Below, piece after piece: positions 61,395-64,000 of a stretch of DNA of 64,000 bases. The position numbers and the translations under genes are program-made. The stretch is from Bacillus infantis (GTDB taxonomy: Bacteria > Bacillota > Bacilli > Bacillales > Cytobacillaceae), in NCBI RefSeq assembly GCF_020171945.1, contig NZ_JAIVAP010000003.1, positions 267,412-331,411 on the forward strand, read 5' to 3'. The notes under the pieces were generated by a model. That model made no database searches. It saw only the letters and a program-made list of their open reading frames with translations, and had not been told where the DNA came from. Positions within the stretch are counted from its first letter, which is position 1; every line of letters starts with the position of its first letter.

Positions 61395-62357
61395 ATGCTC
61401 CGTTTTGTGAAATTCATAAGCCCGATTCTGCTGCTCCTTCTGGTGCTGTCTTCATGCGGACAGGCTTCTCCCCGTGGAGAGCTGAAGAAAGCAGGACTGC
61501 TTGTGCCCGATACGATCAATGACCAGGTCTGGGGCACGAAGGGTTATAAAGGGATGCTTAAAATCCAATCCAAATTCGATGTAGATGTATTTTACAAAGA
61601 AGGAATGAACTCTCTTCCTGTTGTTGAGCGTGCAGTAAGGGAGTACGCACAGAAGGGTGTAAACCTTATTTTTGGACACGGAAACGAATACGCCCTGTAT
61701 TTCAATGAAATTTCAGAAGAATATCCTGACATCCATTTTGTCAGCTTTAATGGCGATGCCAATAATGAAAACACCACCAGCTTGAATTTTGAAGGTTATG
61801 CTATGGGTTATTTTGCAGGGATGCTTGCGGCAGAAATGTCAGAAACCAATAAAGTCGGAGTGATGGCAGCTTTTGAATGGCAGCCTGAGGTCGAGGGCTT
61901 TTATGAAGGAGCCATCTACCAGAATCAAGATGTTGAGGTGGAAATCCGCTATGTAGGAGAATGGGATAATGAACAAAGGGCCCTGGAGCTTCTGGATGTT
62001 ATGGCCAGGAACCATTCTGATGTGATTTACCCTGCCGGCGACGGCTTTAATGTGCCAGTGATCGAAAAAGTGAAAGAACTGGGTCTGTATGCGATCGGCT
62101 ATATTTCCGACCAGTCAGACCTTGGGGAATCCACCGTCCTTACGAGTACGATCCAGCATGTAGATGCACTTTATGAGCTGGTGGCAGAAAGGATGAATGA
62201 TGGGAAGCTTAAATCAGGGAATCTGTCATTTGATTTTGAAGATGGTGTGATTTCGCTTGGAAAATACAGTCCGGATGTTGACCCAAATTATCGGGATGAG
62301 CTAAACTCATCTATTGAAAGGTATAAAGAGACAGGCAAATTGCCTGGCCAAAGTTGA
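61395..62357 (+). CDS. med: Competence regulator Med, BMP-family lipoprotein
   Basis: A 320-residue protein with a lipoprotein signal ending LSSC (Cys21) and a BMP/PnrA-type periplasmic-binding fold: GTKGYKGMLKIQ, FGHGNEYALYF, MGYFAGMLAAEMS. In B. subtilis Med is a positive regulator of comK expression. GAAAGGCGG precedes the ATG at 61395. comZ follows after 21 bases, giving the same med-comZ pair. The 262 bases before it lack a clear gene or promoter match. Confidence 0.92.
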   Translation: MLRFVKFISPILLLLLVLSSCGQASPRGELKKAGLLVPDTINDQVWGTKGYKGMLKIQSKFDVDVFYKEGMNSLPVVERAVREYAQKGVNLIFGHGNEYALYFNEISEEYPDIHFVSFNGDANNENTTSLNFEGYAMGYFAGMLAAEMSETNKVGVMAAFEWQPEVEGFYEGAIYQNQDVEVEIRYVGEWDNEQRALELLDVMARNHSDVIYPAGDGFNVPVIEKVKELGLYAIGYISDQSDLGESTVLTSTIQHVDALYELVAERMNDGKLKSGNLSFDFEDGVISLGKYSPDVDPNYRDELNSSIERYKETGKLPGQS

Positions 62358-62378
62358 GGAAAAGGAGGAAATGCCCTT

Positions 62379-62570
62379 ATGCAATCCAATGATAAAACGA
62401 TGGAGTTTATGCAAATAGCCATGAAATATATGCCTGAAGCCCAGCAGGAGCTGGAAAAGGCAGGAATCGAGCTGTCGCTGGAGATGATCCAGCCATTTAT
62501 GACACTTTTCACCAAAGTCATGAATGAAGCATACGAGCTAGGCAGGCAGGATGCCCAAAGCGGTGAATAA
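62379..62570 (+). CDS. comZ: ComZ, late competence regulator
   Basis: A 63-residue protein, MEFMQIAMKYMPEAQQELEKAG, with a leucine-rich helical body, matching ComZ, which in B. subtilis represses comG. AAAAGGAGG precedes the ATG at 62379. It is cotranscribed with med and ends at a strong terminator. Confidence 0.93.
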   Translation: MQSNDKTMEFMQIAMKYMPEAQQELEKAGIELSLEMIQPFMTLFTKVMNEAYELGRQDAQSGE

Positions 62571-62590
62571 GAACGGATATCATTACATAA

Positions 62591-62628
62591 AACAAGCTGC
62601 CCTGAATCAGGCAGCTTGTTTTTTTTTG
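62591..62628 (+). terminator. Terminator after comZ
   Basis: AACAAGCTGCC / GGCAGCTTGTT 11-bp stem, 8-base loop, T9. Confidence 0.92.
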
Positions 62629-62675
62629 CTTCTAATTGTTGAGGAATCCCTTTCGCTTTTATCCAGCGATTCTTA

Positions 62676-63029
62676 TTATCCTTTTTTCAGGAACTGCTGG
62701 AATAGAGGTGTCACCTTTTTAAAAAGCGGCTTCAGCTGTCCGGCTGAAGTCATAAGGGTATCAATATTGTCCATAAGCTCTCCAAGGTCTACACCGTCGA
62801 GGATTTTTTCAATCTGGCCCGGCTCCCGCGCATCTTCCCGGCCGGTTGCCGGCTTGCGCTCCGGTCCGCCCAATATCCAATCTCCCGATGGTCTCATTGA
62901 TTGGCCTTGTCCTTCTGGGGCATCATTTGCCATAGACTCATCCTGCATCCTTTGCCTTGGGCCGAACATGAATCTGGAAAATCCGTCCAGCTCCGAATGC
63001 TCCTTTTCTTCCCTGCTGTCCGTGTCCAT
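62676..63029 (-). CDS. YqfQ/YjzB-position protein, 117 residues
   Basis: A hydrophilic 117-residue protein starting MDTDSREEKEHSELDGFSR, with a disordered, glycine- and proline-rich middle (about 25-70) and a helical C-terminus, MDNIDTLMTSAGQLKPLFKK, that resembles the end of YqfQ/VrrA-like Bacillus proteins. In B. subtilis a minus-strand gene, yjzB, occupies this place between comZ and fabHA; I cannot confirm homology. GGAAGGGGA precedes the ATG at 63029 on the minus strand. Confidence 0.65.
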   Translation of the reverse strand: MDTDSREEKEHSELDGFSRFMFGPRQRMQDESMANDAPEGQGQSMRPSGDWILGGPERKPATGREDAREPGQIEKILDGVDLGELMDNIDTLMTSAGQLKPLFKKVTPLFQQFLKKG

Positions 63030-63132
63030 CGTGCATCCCCTTCCACTGAATATCTTTATAATAACGTATGCCCGGAAATCTCCCGTGATAGGGCAGAAGC
63101 CGGGGCGCAAGAGAAAATTTCAAGTAAAAAGG

Positions 63133-63162
63133 TTGCTTCTTCTTTAATATTTTTGCTAAAAT
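63133..63162 (+). promoter_or_regulatory. Sigma-A promoter of fabH
   Basis: TTGCTT and TAAAAT separated by 18 bases; the last base of the -10 box touches the FapR site. Confidence 0.65.
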
Positions 63163-63179
63163 TAGTACCAAGTCATAAT
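63162..63179. promoter_or_regulatory. FapR operator before fabH
   Basis: TTAGTACCAAGTCATAAT closely follows the FapR consensus (TTAGTACCTRGTNNTAAT), just downstream of the -10 box. FapR represses fatty-acid synthesis genes and is released by malonyl-CoA. Confidence 0.85.
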
Positions 63180-63254
63180 AATTGATAATAAAATGAGTAT
63201 AAATACGGCTGTTAAGCCGGCTGGCATTTAAATCGTGAGAAGGAGTGGGTTTCC

Positions 63255-64000
63255 ATGAATGCAGGCATACTTGGAATCGGAAAGTTCGTTCCGGAAAAGA
63301 TACTGACAAATTTTGATTTAGAAAAAATGGTGGACACAAACGACGAATGGATCAGAACAAGGACAGGAATAGAAGAGAGGCGGATCGCGGGTGACGATAT
63401 GGACACTTCCGACTTAGCCTATAATGCTGCGGTTGCAGCCCTTGAAAATTCAGGGGTCTCTGCTGAAAGCCTTGATATGATCCTTGTGGCAACAGTCACT
63501 CCGGACCAGCCGTTCCCGACTGTTGCCTGTATGCTGCAGGAAAGGCTTGGTGCGGTCAAGGCTGCTGCTATGGACATCAGTGCTGCCTGTGCAGGTTTCA
63601 TGTATGGTATGATAACTGCAAAGCAATTCATTGAAACCGGCGCATATAAGCATATCCTTGTCATAGGCGTTGAAAAGCTGTCGAAGATAACCGACTGGGA
63701 AGACCGGAATACAGCGGTTCTTTTCGGCGACGGAGCAGGAGCAGCAGTGATAGGCCCGGTTTCGGATGATAAGGGAATCCTGTCCTTCGAACTTGGGGCG
63801 GACGGCACTGGCGGAAAGCACTTGTATCAGAATGAGAATGACCATATTTATATGAACGGCCGCGAGGTATTCAAGTTCGCTGTCAGGCAAATGGGGGAAA
63901 GCAGCCTGAATGTCCTGGAAAAAGCGGGGCTGTCCAAGGAAGATGTTGATTTCCTTATCCCGCATCAGGCTAATATCAGAATCATGGAAGCAGCGCGCCA
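63255..64000 (+). CDS. fabH: 3-oxoacyl-ACP synthase III (FabH), truncated by the window edge
   Basis: The first 248 codons of beta-ketoacyl-ACP synthase III, which condenses a branched or straight acyl-CoA primer with malonyl-ACP to start fatty-acid synthesis. The active-site Cys112 lies in ISAACAGF and the His in PHQANIRIM (about 237); the final Asn would be beyond the window. GAAGGAGTGG sets the ATG at 63255. The position after med-comZ and the FapR box identify it as the counterpart of B. subtilis fabHA, normally followed by fabF. Confidence 0.96.
   Translation, partial: MNAGILGIGKFVPEKILTNFDLEKMVDTNDEWIRTRTGIEERRIAGDDMDTSDLAYNAAVAALENSGVSAESLDMILVATVTPDQPFPTVACMLQERLGAVKAAAMDISAACAGFMYGMITAKQFIETGAYKHILVIGVEKLSKITDWEDRNTAVLFGDGAGAAVIGPVSDDKGILSFELGADGTGGKHLYQNENDHIYMNGREVFKFAVRQMGESSLNVLEKAGLSKEDVDFLIPHQANIRIMEAAR

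Overview
The window looks like a stretch of chromosome from a low-to-medium G+C, endospore-forming Bacillaceae (Bacillus sensu lato). The evidence is a gerPA-type spore gene at the left edge, strong AGGAGG ribosome-binding sites, sigma-A promoters, CtsR, FapR, CcpA and ArgR-type sites, and a gene order that follows Bacillus subtilis from memory: gerPA - yisK - yisL - yisN - asnO - yisP/crtM - yisQ - yitK (yajQ) - yitL (cvfB) - yitS - yitT - ipi - yitU - yitV - yitW - argCJBD-carAB-argF - yjzC - yjzD - yjaU - yjaV - med - comZ - yjzB - fabH. No database could be searched, so homology calls rest on recognised motifs, length and context.

Layout. 1-5.3 kb: gerPA start, an acyl-CoA ligase, a DUF418 membrane protein coupled to a small P-loop protein, yisK and yisL. 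5.4-14 kb: a 974-residue FIST-PAS-GGDEF-EAL sensor protein with a degenerate GGDEF site, a 57-residue membrane peptide, then a two-component system and three-gene ABC-2 exporter in the same order as the B. subtilis linearmycin-resistance cassette (lnrJKLMN). 14-22 kb: DUF2777 protein, asnO, and a three-gene C30-type carotenoid operon (two CrtN-family desaturase/oxidases plus CrtM) with its own promoter and a palindrome over the predicted start of transcription, then a convergent MATE exporter. 22-33 kb: a starch/maltodextrin locus with a cytoplasmic neopullulanase divergent from mdxEFG, a cell-surface alpha-amylase with a C-terminal membrane anchor, a GH31 alpha-glucosidase and a LacI-type regulator; three LacI-type operators and a cre site lie in the divergent promoter region.

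33.2-36 kb is repeat-rich. It holds a nested inverted repeat, and three full plus two partial copies of a long structured repeat whose stems differ in sequence between copies but remain complementary. Two copies end exactly at the TAG stop codon of the neighbouring minus-strand gene. This covariation is the most striking non-coding signal in the window. 36-45 kb: yajQ, cvfB, DegV, YitT, a secreted BsuPI-domain protein, several small proteins, a HAD phosphatase, an esterase-like hydrolase, and a SufT-like / DsrE-like / moeA / mobB run. 45.4-55 kb: the arginine biosynthesis operon argCJBD-carAB-argF with ARG-box-like sites before argC and carA. 55-64 kb: uppP, yjzC, clpB under a CtsR operator, yjzD, yjaU, yjaV, med-comZ, a YqfQ-like small protein, and the start of fabH with a FapR site.

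Most of the window is ordinary core chromosome. The accessory or unusual parts are the FIST/EAL sensor, the Lnr-like cassette, the carotenoid operon, the maltodextrin locus and the repeat cluster. No tRNA, rRNA, CRISPR array, transposase or prophage gene was seen.
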